A DNA stretch of 64,000 bases, taken from assembly GCF_022581195.2 (NCBI RefSeq), contig NC_061462.1:7502001-7566000 (forward strand), read 5' to 3'. The translations under genes were made by a program, and so were the position numbers. Each line of letters begins with the position of its first letter. The first letter of the stretch is position 1. The notes under the pieces were generated by a model that was given only the letters and a program-made list of their open reading frames with translations, was not told where the DNA came from and searched no databases. This document shows positions 33,901 to 47,143 of this stretch, one piece after another. The stretch is from Helicoverpa zea (lineage: Eukaryota; Arthropoda; Insecta; Lepidoptera; Noctuidae).

Positions 33901-35130
33901 ATGTAAGACATAACACCTTCTCATCTCACCGAGCTGAAGACATTTTCTTTTATCAGAGCACATTGGAGCACATTGGCGCAGGTCCCGGGCGTAGGCATTA
34001 TCTCGCAGTTTCATAGGACTACGTTACGAAGGCGTAACTGCAAAATACGTGCCGAATATTTTCCTGGTATTAGGGCTGAAATGAGGTATAGTTTACTGTA
34101 TGTCGTTGTACGTAAAAGTCGTAGTACATGCTGTGGAGGAATATATTTTTATTCAGTTTACCTACAACTTGAGTATATAACTACGGTAGATTTAAATAGG
34201 TATGCACAAAACTGTCACTCAAAATCGTATTAAAATAAATATCGACATACTTAGGTGTACCTGAATTAAATCATCTTACATTTTCTTCAAATGACCTAAT
34301 TAGTTGAAAGCATAGTTTGGCGTTGTGCGTCCCGGTAATTTCACAATTTCACGCTGAGGCGGAGATCTCGTTACCCGGCCGGGATTTGGTCCCGGCTCTC
34401 CGGCCATCGCTAATGTCCCGGAACGAATCGCTGGGCCACATGTGGAAAATAATTATAACGTCATCCGCCCAAATCGTACACCTTTTCGTGAGAAACTATG
34501 GTATTGTATGACGGATATTGCTTATTTATCGGACCAAAACAATTTGTTACCTGATAGGGATCGAATTACTTCCAGTTCATTTCCACAAACGGAGAGCATA
34601 TTTTTTTTTTTGTGGATAAAATGTTGATGATATTTTATTCAGTTCTTTAAAATTTTTGAGGAACACGGCTGTCAATAGACGCCACGGTCTACATCAATAT
34701 TAAATCAAGCGCCCACCCAAACCAGCCCAGGAAACGGCTCATTGTCCCTGTTTAAAATTTCAGTCATGACCACGCTTGGCCGAGTAAACACAGCCGGAGT
34801 AAACAGCAAAAGGAGCGTGGTGATAATTGTTTTTCTTATCCGTATTTTCCCCAACATTTCCAGTAAGCGATAATAAAAAGCTTGTTCGTATAACTCGGCC
34901 ACGAGTTCCACAAAACTCTTGTCAGCGAATGGACGATAATCCACCGCTTAGTCGTCCTTTTTACGCAAAAAAACTTTTTCCTTTTGAATAACCCCCTATT
35001 TTTCCGGCAGCCGACCCCTCTTTATTCATAAGCCGCTGACGTAACTTGGAGATCCCTAAATGAATGGTTGTTCGTTGTTTTACGGGTCTATTCACAATGC
35101 TTTAGGTTGGAAACTTTAGAGATTTGCCAC
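33901..35130. other. Cluster of GC-richer non-coding islands
   Basis: Islands at about 33970-34140, 34320-34440 (TTACCCGGCCGGGATTTGGT) and 34670-35060 (CCACGCTTGGCCGAGTAAAC; TCTTTATTCATAAGCCGCTG). They contain Hox/Caudal-like cores: TTTTTACG, TTATTCATAA and GCGATAATAAAAAG. Overlapping frames (33973, 34317, 34705 minus) show no domain. I read them as candidate cis-regulatory elements. Confidence 0.35.
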
Positions 35131-35799
35131 AAGAAAAAGTAGACGAGATTTTGTCATGAAATTATATGACGCCTGCCAAATTATTATATTATCCCGGAAT
35201 ATACTGCGCAGTATAGTGTTGACCAACGTTATACAAAGAGGCTTACGAACTATGTAAGTAGCTATATCTGTAAAAATATCTGGATAGTAAGTGTGACCAG
35301 TACCTACGGGTATAAAGATTTAAATCATTTTGTAGTCCATTTATACTCAATGTCGCAAGCACCTACTTAACGGGTCATGATTTTAAATTGAAAGATTAAA
35401 TAACTGTAGCTTATCAATGTAGGGTTCATTTCTCGAGTAAATTGTACTATTTATGAGCGCACGCCAGAGGGTCGGGACAAAGAAAACAAATATCCATGTA
35501 GGTATTTTGAAGCGCAGCCATTGAGTCGAGTGCATGCCAGACACGAGTATTTCCAGCATTAATTAATACGTTAGCCTTCTGTATTAAAATACACAGTCGC
35601 ATGGTTCAGACGCTTTAAATACAATGTAACATTTTAATTAGTCGGCAAGTTGAAAGTGGGTTGCATTTGTAGGCAACCACGACTGTTGTAGTCGATTGGA
35701 CCGGTCTTGGTACATATTTGATAATAATTTAATACAAAAATGCCTATGTAAATAAAAGTTGATATGAAGCCTTACGATGGCTTTTAAGATATTTTTATG

Positions 35800-35885
35800 T
35801 GATATGAAAAGCAAAGGCTCAAGTTGCCCACCTGATGGTAAATGGATAGTGTAGCTCATAGACGTAAGTAACGTTGGAGTTATGT
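35800..35885 (+). repeat. Fragment of TTGCCCACCTGATGG repeat
   Basis: CAAGTTGCCCACCTGATGGT, then AAATGGATAGTGTAGCTCAT and AGACG, match the layout of a common lepidopteran repeat (CACCTGATGGTAAGTGG ... CATAGACA). Only the central part is present. Confidence 0.5.
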
Positions 35886-38800
35886 TGTGTTTGCTGCCAA
35901 ACTAGTTACGATAATGGTTCCGTTCCAGCTCCCGGGTTGTGTAATACCGTATCTTATTTTATATCCGTAGGTGGATCGAATGAAAGAAATTCTTAAAGTA
36001 AATAATGAGCAAAGCACCTGGAAACGCCGAAAGAAAAATCGATTTAAACTCACTGGTATAAAAATAGTGTGAACGTAACGTTATAAAATGAAATTCATCT
36101 CGTTTTATGCAGATAGGGGGTCGTAAGGTTTTGCCTGAGTTGAGAAGAAAAATTTGAATTTAGATGTCGCAGGGAGTCGCGTGGTAACGGGTTTCGAGAT
36201 CCTTCGCTTTACGACGCTCGGCTAAAATGCTGTTCTCGACTCTGGCTGAAAACTGTGCTCAGTTTATTCGAAACGGAGGCGGAGAAGTATCCGAGAGAGC
36301 GCGAGCCAAATGGCTACCTCTCGGGACGAATGCTACGGCCGGCCGTTTGTACCGGAATGGTGAAGGCTCGCATTCTATATTTTGAAAGCAATTTGTTACT
36401 ATTTTTTTACTGGGACTATTATTTGCACATGAGTAAATTTTTATTTATTGTATTCGATGTTTTTCTTGTAAGCATGTGTCCTTTTAGATTATCGGGTCAC
36501 TGATAACCTAAAAGGACACTATCTAAAAATCAAAGTTTCTTAATGCTATGACTAAATACATCATGGAATTTCAGTTCCTAGAACATGTTTACTTGTCATA
36601 AATAAAAAGCATTTCCTCCACTGCTATCCGAATAGCGACTGCCAGAGAGAGTTCCTATAAAAACACGCAATGGGCACCATTATCGGGCCCCGGAGGAAGC
36701 TTGCGCAAGTCCGTTACATACAAATGCCTTTCATTAACTTGTCGATGTTCCGTCCGAAATGCTACGGGGCTATTGTGTTTTAAGCCATCTCCTCTCTTAT
36801 TACAGCAAATGTATTCCTCGATTAACAGTAAATATATTTTACGATAGCAAATACATAATATACTTGTACGTTAGTACCGAAAGCTCTCTCAGTATATTTT
36901 AATCAGACTCTATTTTTACAAAACCTATCAAGTAAGAATGCTGGGATGGAATTGTAGCTGTAAAGAAAATGAGATCTTTCGGCCACAGATGCACGTTTCC
37001 TTCCCGCACGCGATCAAACTTATCCGCTCGGAAGACATTCTGATAAGGCATGATATGAATTCAGATTTGGGCCATCTCTCTTTTATGTTATTCGTGATTT
37101 TTTCTCAACGTTTACAGAATTTGTTCGCTTTACACTTTATTGATCCATAGAAAAATATGTATATTATGGAGATAAACAAAATGTTTGTACATAAATCCGA
37201 CAATATTATGGCTTACACAATTTTCATCATGTTTACGTTGAAAGCGTCTCCCACGCGACGAAGTAAGCTATTACCAGCATCGAGTAAAAGTAATATTTTG
37301 TCATTTCCTATCGGTTAATAAAAAGCAGGAAAGCAATAGTCGCATCTCGTGAGCTGACAGAAAACGAAAACTCACGCTGTGAGAACTCAAAACGTTTATA
37401 AATATAAAATCAAGCGAGTAGAAATCCAATCTACGGACGAACCTCATCAATATTCCGCCGTCTTGTTATTCTCCTTGGGGCTTTAAAGCAAAACAAAAGA
37501 GGCCTGTTATTTAACTCGTTTCCGATACAGCCTATTCTTTAGTATCGGAGGAAATTCCCTCATCTATCTCTTGTATAGAAGGTGTAATAAAACTAACGGG
37601 ATCGATTCTGCGCGTTCGTATTTAAACAAAACGAATAAAAAGAATGCGAATTTCTTGGTTTTATGAGTCTCTATGTATGAGATTCTCAAAGAAGGTAATA
37701 TTGAGGAGAAAGTGGGAAGGTATATAAGTAATAAAAAGGAACTAGAGATGCTTTTCTCGCAAGATTACATTGAAGGTGTAGGGTTCATTTTGTTGAAATT
37801 ATTAAATATTGAACTTTCTGGTTGTGTGGAGGCATACATAACATATTATTTTTGTTTATATGCGTACACAACGACGGTCAAAAATATTAAGAGTATTAAA
37901 ATGGAAAGTTTACAACAATGGAATCTTAAAGTAGAAACAGTAAATTAATAAATATAAGACATTGCTGAGATCTCGTTTGTTGTGTAGAATGGCGTTGTAC
38001 CAGAATAACAATAGATACATAATAATATGTAAATGAACGAACTTCTACGTAACAAAAAGGAAATGAGGCCAGTTTGGTACATTGAATTCATCTGTCGTAC
38101 AATGGAAAGACATTTTGAAATATAGCTCACACGCAGACCGAGAACTAATATGAGTATAAGTGGGTAAATACACTTCGAATAAAATAATTCAAGAGTATTA
38201 CAGGTACAGATTCAATTATTGAGCACAACGTACCGTTTATGCAAAACTTTTGATTTTTAAATTAAATACTGTACCTAAGCATTTAGTTTTCTCTGCACGA
38301 CATGGAAAAACATGCTGTGCTGTGTGTATTAGTCACAAATACAATACTAGTAAATACGTTTTTTTAAGATTTTTTTAGTATCTACTGATTAGAGAGGTTT
38401 TAGTATTACGCAACCGTATATCGACCTGTCTTCGTAATATGGGTAGCTAGAAGATGTATCATCATTCTTTTATTTATACTCTTTCATCTCAGCAATATCT
38501 ACAAACTCGGTAAGTTTCTTTATTATTATGCCAGGCTTTATTTCTTTATTGTTTGGAACAAAACGTGGAGCACAAACTTGTTTGTTTTGCTTCTGTATAA
38601 GATCGAGAAAAATAAAATTCGGACAGAAAATATTTGTGAAAAGTAGATGTGAAAATAAGTATTGTGTTTTTGCAAATTTTCCTAGTGATAATTGTTGATT
38701 TTAACTTATTATGTATTACGTAAGTCTAATTATATACATATTTTGGGTTTTTATAAACTAGAGAACTTTATTATAAAAGTATATTACCCTCTTCCTTAAC

Positions 38801-41160
38801 TTTTCCATTTTATCCGATATTGTTTTATCGATACTGTACGAAACTGATCCTTGGAGTTTGAGAATAGTTCACATTGTACGGTGGAACAAACACGACTATT
38901 ATTCTTTTCGCTTTTCAAGGAAAACACGCACATTGTCGCTGTTCTCATATACATAAAATTATTTATACTCTGTACTTAGAAGCGTGACGAAAACATAACA
39001 TAGCAAATTGTGGATAATTACTACATAAGGTTGTGTAAGAAAACGGCAATGAAACAGTGTTTTTCAAAGATTTCCACAGCTTAATAATAATCTATGCGTG
39101 GGTAACTTCCAATTAAAAATATGCGCAAACAGTATCGATACTTACATTACCTATAAATATACTGCTCCAATAGAGCCTGAAGAATTATATTTTTCTACAG
39201 CGAAAATAAATAGCCAGGCGTTTCACCAAAGTTCTGAACCACAAACTACTCCCTGCAACATTGATCAAAGTAGCGAAACCTTTTCCCGATATTATTTTGC
39301 CTTATTTATTTTGTTAGTTCTTTACTGCATACCGATATTTCGTGCGCAGAGAGCGAGCTCAGAAAACAGGCAATATATTTTCTACGGAGGATATAACGGA
39401 AGGGTTCTCATTCCTTACGTATGTATAAAGGGCACCTAAATACATTCCGCCTTCTTTTACTTTATTCTGCTCGTGTCGAAAGTGGAAAAACCTCGCAAAA
39501 CTTTCATTGCTAGCCAAGCTTACCTACACGTGTGTGTCACATCACCGAAATATCTGCCAATTTCATTTCTCCGCTCACCTCCCTGGAGCGTAGTAAACAC
39601 CACCCCTCCCCCACCACTTACAGAACTCTCCCCCCTCCCGTGTGTTTGTCCAACTGATATTCTTGAAGATACACAACCGGTATTTGCAGACCTCCCCCAC
39701 CCCTCTGCATTCCTGTTACTAAATACTGTAAGGAAGGAAATGTATTCAGATTGGCGGGTCTTGGTTAAGTGGTTGTGGTATTTAAACTTGAGCACTTTGT
39801 GCAGTCGCCTTTGAACAAACACGATGATGCGTCTAGAAACTTCTAAAGAATAGATGAATGTAAATAGGTATTAGTTACAAATGTTTTGTTTATTTCACTA
39901 TAAAACATCGGATGGCCCACAATAATAGAACAATGTTTGCAAATTTTCATAAAAATGTGAAAAATGAAGCGGGTTTTATTTGCTTTGCTATGTTTGTATT
40001 TGAATAAATGTGTGGCTACAACAAAATATAAACAGCACATTTGATTCTTTATAAGCTTATGACTGGACTTTGACAGCCACAAAAATTTACCAGCAATATT
40101 CAAACCAACTAATTCGAAACTCGAACACTTTCTAATAAATAAGTAAACTTACGTTCCCACAATCAACAAAATCGTAACAGAATACTAAATGTACATGGTG
40201 ACGTACAAAACAAATACTCGTGAGACACGTAATGCGTAACCAAACAATTGAGACATGGCTCCGATGGGTCCTTATTGGCTACAAGTACTCGACACTCGAA
40301 ATGTTTGCCCGCACTCATTAACTGTGTTTGTGTGAACTAATTTACGATGTGTTTGCTGGTGAACCCCACTAATTGACCGATGACGGATCTAGGGACTGAT
40401 GTAAGATTATTCGAGGGACTATTCTTATGTGTACGGTACTGTAATAATTATAAAGAAAAATAAAACAATTATTTGGCGGTAACCCCATTCCCAGACCTGT
40501 CAGGAAGGTATTTAAAAATTTAAGTCACGCAATCAGGCGTCAATTTGTAGAAATCCATGATCCATGTTGTTTGGAAAAATATAAAATTTAATAGAGGAAA
40601 TTAACGCTACCTACATATTTTTTTAATCATTTTATTTTTAACTTTTCATTATGACTCAAAATTCGGCAGGGGATTTGGACACAGCAATCTCTTTATTGAC
40701 CTTCTTCCTTTTGACACCTTTAATCTAAATCAAGAAAATAATATCCTTAATCTTTTCTAGTAAAGAGAAAACCAACAAGATAAAATTTATGACCTACGCT
40801 CTAACTTGCTTCTATGCTACGCGGAGATCCAACGCCCATGACTTGATTCGTGGCTACAATACTAAGTGAGTAACATTTATTTAAAACACCTTGCATATTA
40901 TGGGTGGGCGGATGGATAGGAGTATCCTTAGACATTGGAATTTGAACCTATTTGAACGAATTTTCTTCTGTTTAACCAACGGCACAATCAAAAGAGCGTA
41001 AGTCAACTGTATATTTGATTAAAAAATATGTATAGATAAAAATAAATACACATTCCACATCGGAACAAACCATAACAATATATAAATCGTTGAAAAGAAT
41101 AAGCGGAAGGTTTTATAAAACGGAACCTCTTCATTGCCGTAGGGGGCCACCCACATCGTC
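35886..41160. other. Non-coding DNA with further GC-richer islands
   Basis: Islands at 36165-36370 (GGAGTCGCGTGGTAACGGGT; CGAGAGAGCGCGAGCC), 36650-36770 (CGGGCCCCGGAGGAAGCTTG), 36940-37090 and 37300-37500. A C-rich tract at 39590-39650 (CCACCCCTCCCCCACCACTT). A 44-nt hairpin at 36476-36519. Frames of 60-113 codons here (37673, 39098, 39473) lack domains and have AT-driven or low-complexity composition, so none is called. Confidence 0.4.
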
Positions 41161-44100
41161 GACTCAAACTTCCGCAGCCATAATATTCATTACTGAACTC
41201 GAAAGATATGACAATCTTAATATTAGTAACTTAATAAAACTACGATCGTTGGCCGATTAACTGTAGCCATTATAGATGATTGGGAATTAAAAGCTTTATA
41301 ATAGGCTTTACATAGTAATCTTGTAGGTACGGTCTGGGAAAAATGGTCCAAAAGTCCAATACATTTATTTAATACAGACCATAAAGTAGGTTAGTGTATG
41401 TCATACGTGATAAAATTGGTCTAAAATATTGTTTTTCAAATGCTCAAAAGCTTGTTTAATATCATGCGGATATATAAACCAGAAATAAGGTACGTATACT
41501 ATAAAGTTTCTAGTATATTGTTTGGCACAAAACTCGAGTAGGAAACGCTCCCATTTTGGAGAATAGTGCCTGTTTATGCCCAAGTCTTCAAAACAGAAAA
41601 TACTTGCTATCCACCCTCTTACGGAGCGGTTGTTTAGGGGGAAAAAGGGGATAAAATGTTTATGGAAATATTTATTCAAAAACATGCATTAATATTTTAA
41701 TAATTTTATTAAAATATTAATGCATGTTTTTGAATATTTATTCATGGAGTACTTAGGGAATTAAATTCTTAAATTAATGCTGTAATAATTAGGTATATTG
41801 CTGATGAAATTAGATCATAGATCTTAATGAGGCCTTTTGTAACGAACAATAATATTTTCCTTTGAGTAAAAAATAGCGTTTTATTTATTTTGTAGAAGAT
41901 AGGTTTTCAAAAATATTTGTTGATCGAGTGCAATTAAGATAACGAGTATTTTCAGCAAGTTTGTCAGCGAGCACTTATCTAATCAATCTGTCTAGACATC
42001 TTGTGATCCTTCTTATTCACTACAGACGTTGAGTTCCAGATAAATTATTTTGCATGACTAACGTTAGACATTTAATCTACTAAACTGTCAAGTAATTTGA
42101 TACTGAGAGTCCTAATTGTCTGTGTATCAATTTTAATAAACCAAAATATCTACCGCATTCCTCAAAACATCTCCAAAAATTAATACTTATCTTTAACCGA
42201 CCAACTGGATAGAGATATAAATAGATAAAAGTCTAACAGTTATGTTAATTCAGCTTACGTTACGTAATATTGATGTGAATGATGTGGGTAATGAGATGCG
42301 TCACAAAATTCTTAGGCTGTCATTAGACGATCGGGACGGCCGGCCCATCCGGCTTACGGCCCGGGTAATGGCGCGGCTTCGTCTCGGATAGACCGATCCG
42401 GCTTAATGACGGACCGGCCAATATGGAAGAGAGGTGGGACGCGTACACTGCCACCTAGCTGTTACGTAAAGGCGTGGTTTTTAAATATTTCGATTACGTA
42501 ATTTTTTTTAAAGATTTGGAATACGAATTTATTGTGATGTGACGTGTTGACAAGAGAATAAATAGGGAGCATAATGTAAAATAACATACATACCTACCTA
42601 ATAATGTTAAATAGAAAAAAAACGTGGGTATTAACGTTTTTTTATTTACTTAAGTGCTCAATGGCATAATTTATAGTTCAAAGATAATTTTAATGTCCCT
42701 AGGTACTTTGCAACAAAGTCTGTAATATAATCTGGGCCAAGATAAAATTCTGCGGCAATTAGTAACAGTTTACAGTTAATTGAAGAAGATAAGATTACAT
42801 GTCTAGCCTACATGATGTAAACCTACGCCTAGACCCTTTTAACCAGTTACTGGAATATTTGTCACGGACTCTAGAGAGACACTTTATCTCTGCTTAGGCA
42901 GGGCGTACTCTTAAAATTGTTTTATGTTTCTTACTAAGAATGTGTTCTGTTTTTGGCTTTTCAGGCAAATATCATGAGAATATTTGGTATCACAAATATT
43001 TCCAATTTTCGATGACAGCAGTGTACGTCCTCTTGACAAATACACGATGCCAATATTCTGACACTTCGGGTACACGCCTCTGCGTGTATGTGCGTATATC
43101 CAGCGAACACCTCACTCTGTCATATGACCCCATTATCCCACCCTTATCAAACATACAACCACAAACGTCGACCTTAACATGTAAGGGCCAAAGTTTAAAT
43201 TGGATTGTACCCTCCGAACTAATGTAACAACAAGCGACTTTACCCGAACACGAATCAGATAATAACTTACGTATTTTGTAAGTTGATTTCGGGCAAATTG
43301 TCGAGAGACATGGAGATTATCGGGTTTCAAAGCTGATCGGTGAATAAATTTCGTTTCGAATACTGATGAAGGTTTACCTTCCCACACTGCGTATGTATGA
43401 GAGAAAAATGTAAAGATTGTGATACAAACGCCACCAAATACACCTACTGTAATAAAACGTTGAAGAATTATATGTACAGTCAGCACTTTTGGAGCTAGCA
43501 AAAGTTTTGTCGTAAAATATTTTAATCAATTTCAACCTTTGTTGCGGTACAGCGGGATAATATTATTTTGTTGAGGTTTTCCGTTGCGAAAATAGTTTTT
43601 TTTTTACAATGATAGCACAAATTAGTTACGAAAAGTCTTGTCATGTCAACATAACAGGCTTAGTTTAGATGCATAATAAAGTAAAGCGTTAAGAGGTTAC
43701 TGCTGCAAACTAGTTTAGTTTACAATTGTTGTTGTACATTTATAGCAGGGCTCAGTAAGTGGCAGCTCTTTACAGCATAATTCTAGAAGCCATTTATGTA
43801 ATTGACCCTCTCGAAGTACGTATTAGACTCCATATTTTGTCTAAGTCGCCTCAAAAATGTGATTCTGTGAGATAAGAAGGTTTTATTTTTGCAATCTTCT
43901 TTGTGTTTGTTAATTATGCGGCGAGGGAAAATCTAGCCGACTTTCTTTTGTTATTTTATTCGCAAAAATAATCTTGAGAACACGGGATCTTTTTGAGCAG
44001 GATAAAAAGAAAGATTACGTTTTAAATTTTCACCCTCGCAGACATTTTTCAGCATGACTGATGCTAACCAAATTAAAGAGCTGACTGTACTCAATTTTAA

Positions 44101-46640
44101 TAAGAATCACCTGTAGTAATATCCTATTTAGATACATCTTCCTATGTAAATGATTAGAGTAAGAACAACCTGTTCTTTGATAGGATCGTCCACCACCTGC
44201 TAGGCCACGTCTTAATAAGCAAGTCTTCAACGTGCATTGACCCAAGCAATCTGTTCATTAGATTTAATGATAAGAAAGCTGAACAAACGGTTCTTATCCC
44301 TATATATATGGATTACTTATGCATCCAATAGCGACGACACACCCGACACACAATTAGCATACGCGACGTGATTTTTCATCACATATGTCATTTAAATATC
44401 TAGGCATAAACTTTATCGAACATTTAACCGTTGACATTTTGATAATATTTTAAACGTTCCAATGAATTTAAATTTGTTTTGACGGGCCATTTGTCTATCT
44501 TAATTATAGTTAAGATGGTCTCTTTTGTCAATTCGATTTTATAACGGGTTCGTTTCATAAATTACTTAATAAGTATTAGCAGATTATTATTTATAGGTAT
44601 TTTTAATAGATATTGTTTGGTACTGGTCCTAGTTTTAATAGACGCTTATATCATGCGTCAGCTATTAGCTACTTACATGTTACACTAGTACCTATGAATT
44701 TAAAAGAAACGTTTTATCAATTTATTCTGCTCACTTCGAATATATTTAGAAATCTGCGCACAAACAATTTACTGAATATCAAGTACCATACATAAAGCTA
44801 TTTATTTATTTACAATATGTGCCTATTTAAATTTAAACGTGGGCACTATATTAACCAATCAAGGGATTGTAACTCTAGCGAGGAGACACTAACGGCCACA
44901 ACTCGAACCATATTGTTTACCGACAAGTAAAGCATAACGTACTCTAAGTATGTTAACATTTATATCCTTCGCCGTCACTCAGCACGGGTCATGGCCGCTT
45001 AAAGCCCTTGAAAGCGATTAGGTTGGGGTTTTATTGCACAAGTAAAGCGGTGAAAGTTACTAACACATGCATTTAACGTAAACATCGGTCTTTCATTTAA
45101 ATAAATTCATGTATTTAAAACTAGAACTTACACGTCAAATTATTATTGGATAAAGTTTGCTGTTTATTAAGATGAACTGTCGCGGGTGTGCTAGGCCCTA
45201 TATTTATGGCTGCAACGCATTAGGTTGGACTAGAATATATTTCACGTAAGCATTATGTTTCCTACACTGTAATTTTGCATAAATACTCACCTCCTTATTT
45301 AAATCGGTCATTCAAAACAGTCGACGTTTAAAATGACCCACATTTTAAGGCGCAGCAAGTCATAATTTAGCAAACGTCGTGAATTATTTTTCTCATTTTT
45401 TTTTCGTGACATGAAATGGAATTTTAATGCGTCTATTTCAGTCGCTTTTTAACAGGTTCTGTCTCATTTGAACGTCAACTCTGCAGTCCATTTGTGTCAA
45501 TTTACACATGATTTTTATGTCGTGAAAACTACGTTTGGATGTTTAAGAGGGCTTCCATTTTGAAAGTGACTTGACACCGTGATATATAGGTATTGATAGG
45601 TTCGTATATATCCGAGTTAAGTCGTCCGAGTCATAAAACAAAGTTTTTGCCTGTTCCGGTTATAGACGTTGACCTAGTTGGTAAAAAGTCATTAATACCT
45701 AACTATTGAGTAATTGACTTGCTCTTCATAAAAATGTTACTTGCACACATGTTTGTTCATATAAATTGTCCTTATCAAATCCCCCAACATTTGTAATACA
45801 TCCAATAGATCATAGCTAAATATAAAACCGTTTGAAGTCGACGCGAGCTTTATTCTTCAGACATGCGGTATCAGTCTAAATCCTCGCTAAAGCCTATCAG
45901 TGTGGTTAACCCTAAAATTAAATCTCCAATCGGTGCTATGCTCGAGTGGGATCGTAAATCGTAACGAGTTCATGATTTATGTGTTCAGACAACAACGCAT
46001 ACATATATTTAGAACGTTACAAAAAACATTGCGGGGACGGCGCCCCAGTGGATCAAGTTGCGACCAATTGGGTATTCTGACTAGGTCCAAAATAAAAATA
46101 CTTTATTATATTCAGCATCTTAAAATAATGCCACTTTCAGTTAGCGTTTTAATAGAAAAAGTATATGAATTTTTTCATCGTTGTTTTAAGGAAAATAAGT
46201 ACACAACTTGATGTGAAAATTCTGTGACATCATATTTCACATTTTCATACAGTAAGTAAATTGCACAGACAGTGACAGTTTTTGATAGTTCATGAAAGTA
46301 TTGGATTTGATTAGTTGTCAAGGACCGAATCCTGTACACATCCTGTACCCTCCTGTACTCTGTGTGTGTCCTGTGAACATCCTGTAGGTGTGATTACGTT
46401 ATTGATTATTTCTTGGTAATAAGTGGCAGTTATTGTGTACCTACCGATCGGTTGTTACTCAGCCGTTTTAGTTGGCGACAATTCTGAGAAACAATTTGAT
46501 ATTTAATATTTTAAAGGCGTCAAAACACTAAATTATATTACTGGCTAAGTTGTTCAACTGCTTTGCGGAATAAACACTCATGAATTTAATTAGATTATAC
46601 CTAGTATTATTGTATTAGTTGGTATCATTACACCTGTAAC
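41161..46640. other. AT-rich non-coding DNA with inverted repeats
   Basis: A 31-bp perfect inverted repeat with a 2-nt loop lies at 41673-41736. A GC-rich patch at 42310-42430 (CGGGACGGCCGGCCCATCCG) is bounded by GTCATTA/TAATGAC and may be a degraded MITE. A 94-codon minus frame at 41401-41685 has no firm homology. No RNA gene recognised. Confidence 0.4.
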
Positions 46641-46643
46641 AAC

Positions 46644-47143
46644 TGTATAAAAATGGTGCAGAAGGCATTCCTGAGATTTCTCTATAAGCAGATGTATGGG
46701 TATTATCCATTCATGTACCCCACTAAGTTCCTTCTGGGTACCCTTGGGTATAATTCTTTAGAGGTCAGGAGAAATTATGATCAGATCGGAACCATGTGCA
46801 AAATCCTTCACGGTAAAATCCTCGCACCAGAATTGCACGAAAAGCTAACTCGGCTATTCGTCCCGAATAATTACTGTCGTGGCAGGAAACACAAACTTTT
46901 CGCCGTTCCTGCCTGTCGCACTGTGGCCCGTGCTAATTCACCTGTTCCGAGGTCAATTGCCGCGCTCAACGCTCTCTCGGACGGTACAGATTGTGATATT
47001 TTTGCCGATGGATGGAAGAAAATCTTGTCTGTGTGTCTGAAGTACTGTGAGAAGTCAGTGTGTTAGAGATGTCCTTAATTAGTGTAATTGGCCTGCGGCC
47101 GTTCTAATTAAGTAAATAAATAAAATAAATAAATAAATAAGTA
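46644..47143 (+). mobile_element. LINE, 5'-truncated, with (TAAA)n tail
   Basis: It starts abruptly within a LINE ORF2 C-terminus, runs to its stop at 47064-47066, continues through an 80-bp 3'UTR (GGCCTGCGGCCGTTCTAATT) and ends in a run of TAAATAAATAAAATAAATAA at 47111-47143. A simple-repeat tail rather than poly(A) suggests a CR1/Jockey-like element. The family differs from the one at 61255-62642, whose tail reads GGGCCTTAGTTGCCTGA. Confidence 0.75.
46653..47066 (+). pseudogene. LINE ORF2 C-terminal domain fragment
   Basis: The 137-codon open frame begins MVQKAFLRFLYKQMYGYYPF and continues with GTLGYNSLEVRRNYDQIGTM, RLFVPNNYCRGRKHKLFAVP and ADGWKKILSVCLKYCE before TAG. I recognise this as the region after the RT domain in lepidopteran non-LTR elements. 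RT motifs and endonuclease are absent because of truncation just upstream; the preceding codons do not continue the family. The frame is undamaged, so the insertion is not very old. It is not a host gene. Confidence 0.75.

Noticed and set aside
37673..37948. 91-codon plus frame beginning MYEILKEGNIEEKVGRYISN
   Set aside because: It looks protein-like at its start but degenerates into AT-codon residues. No homology and no promoter or splice context.
41401..41685. 94-codon minus-strand frame with VYVPYFWFIYPHDIKQAFEH, reminiscent of a P450 N-terminal exon
   Set aside because: Only a loose pattern (hydrophobic strand then HP/D-I). There is no conserved proline-rich hinge, no splice sites at the expected places and the DNA is AT-rich. 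Not enough for a call.
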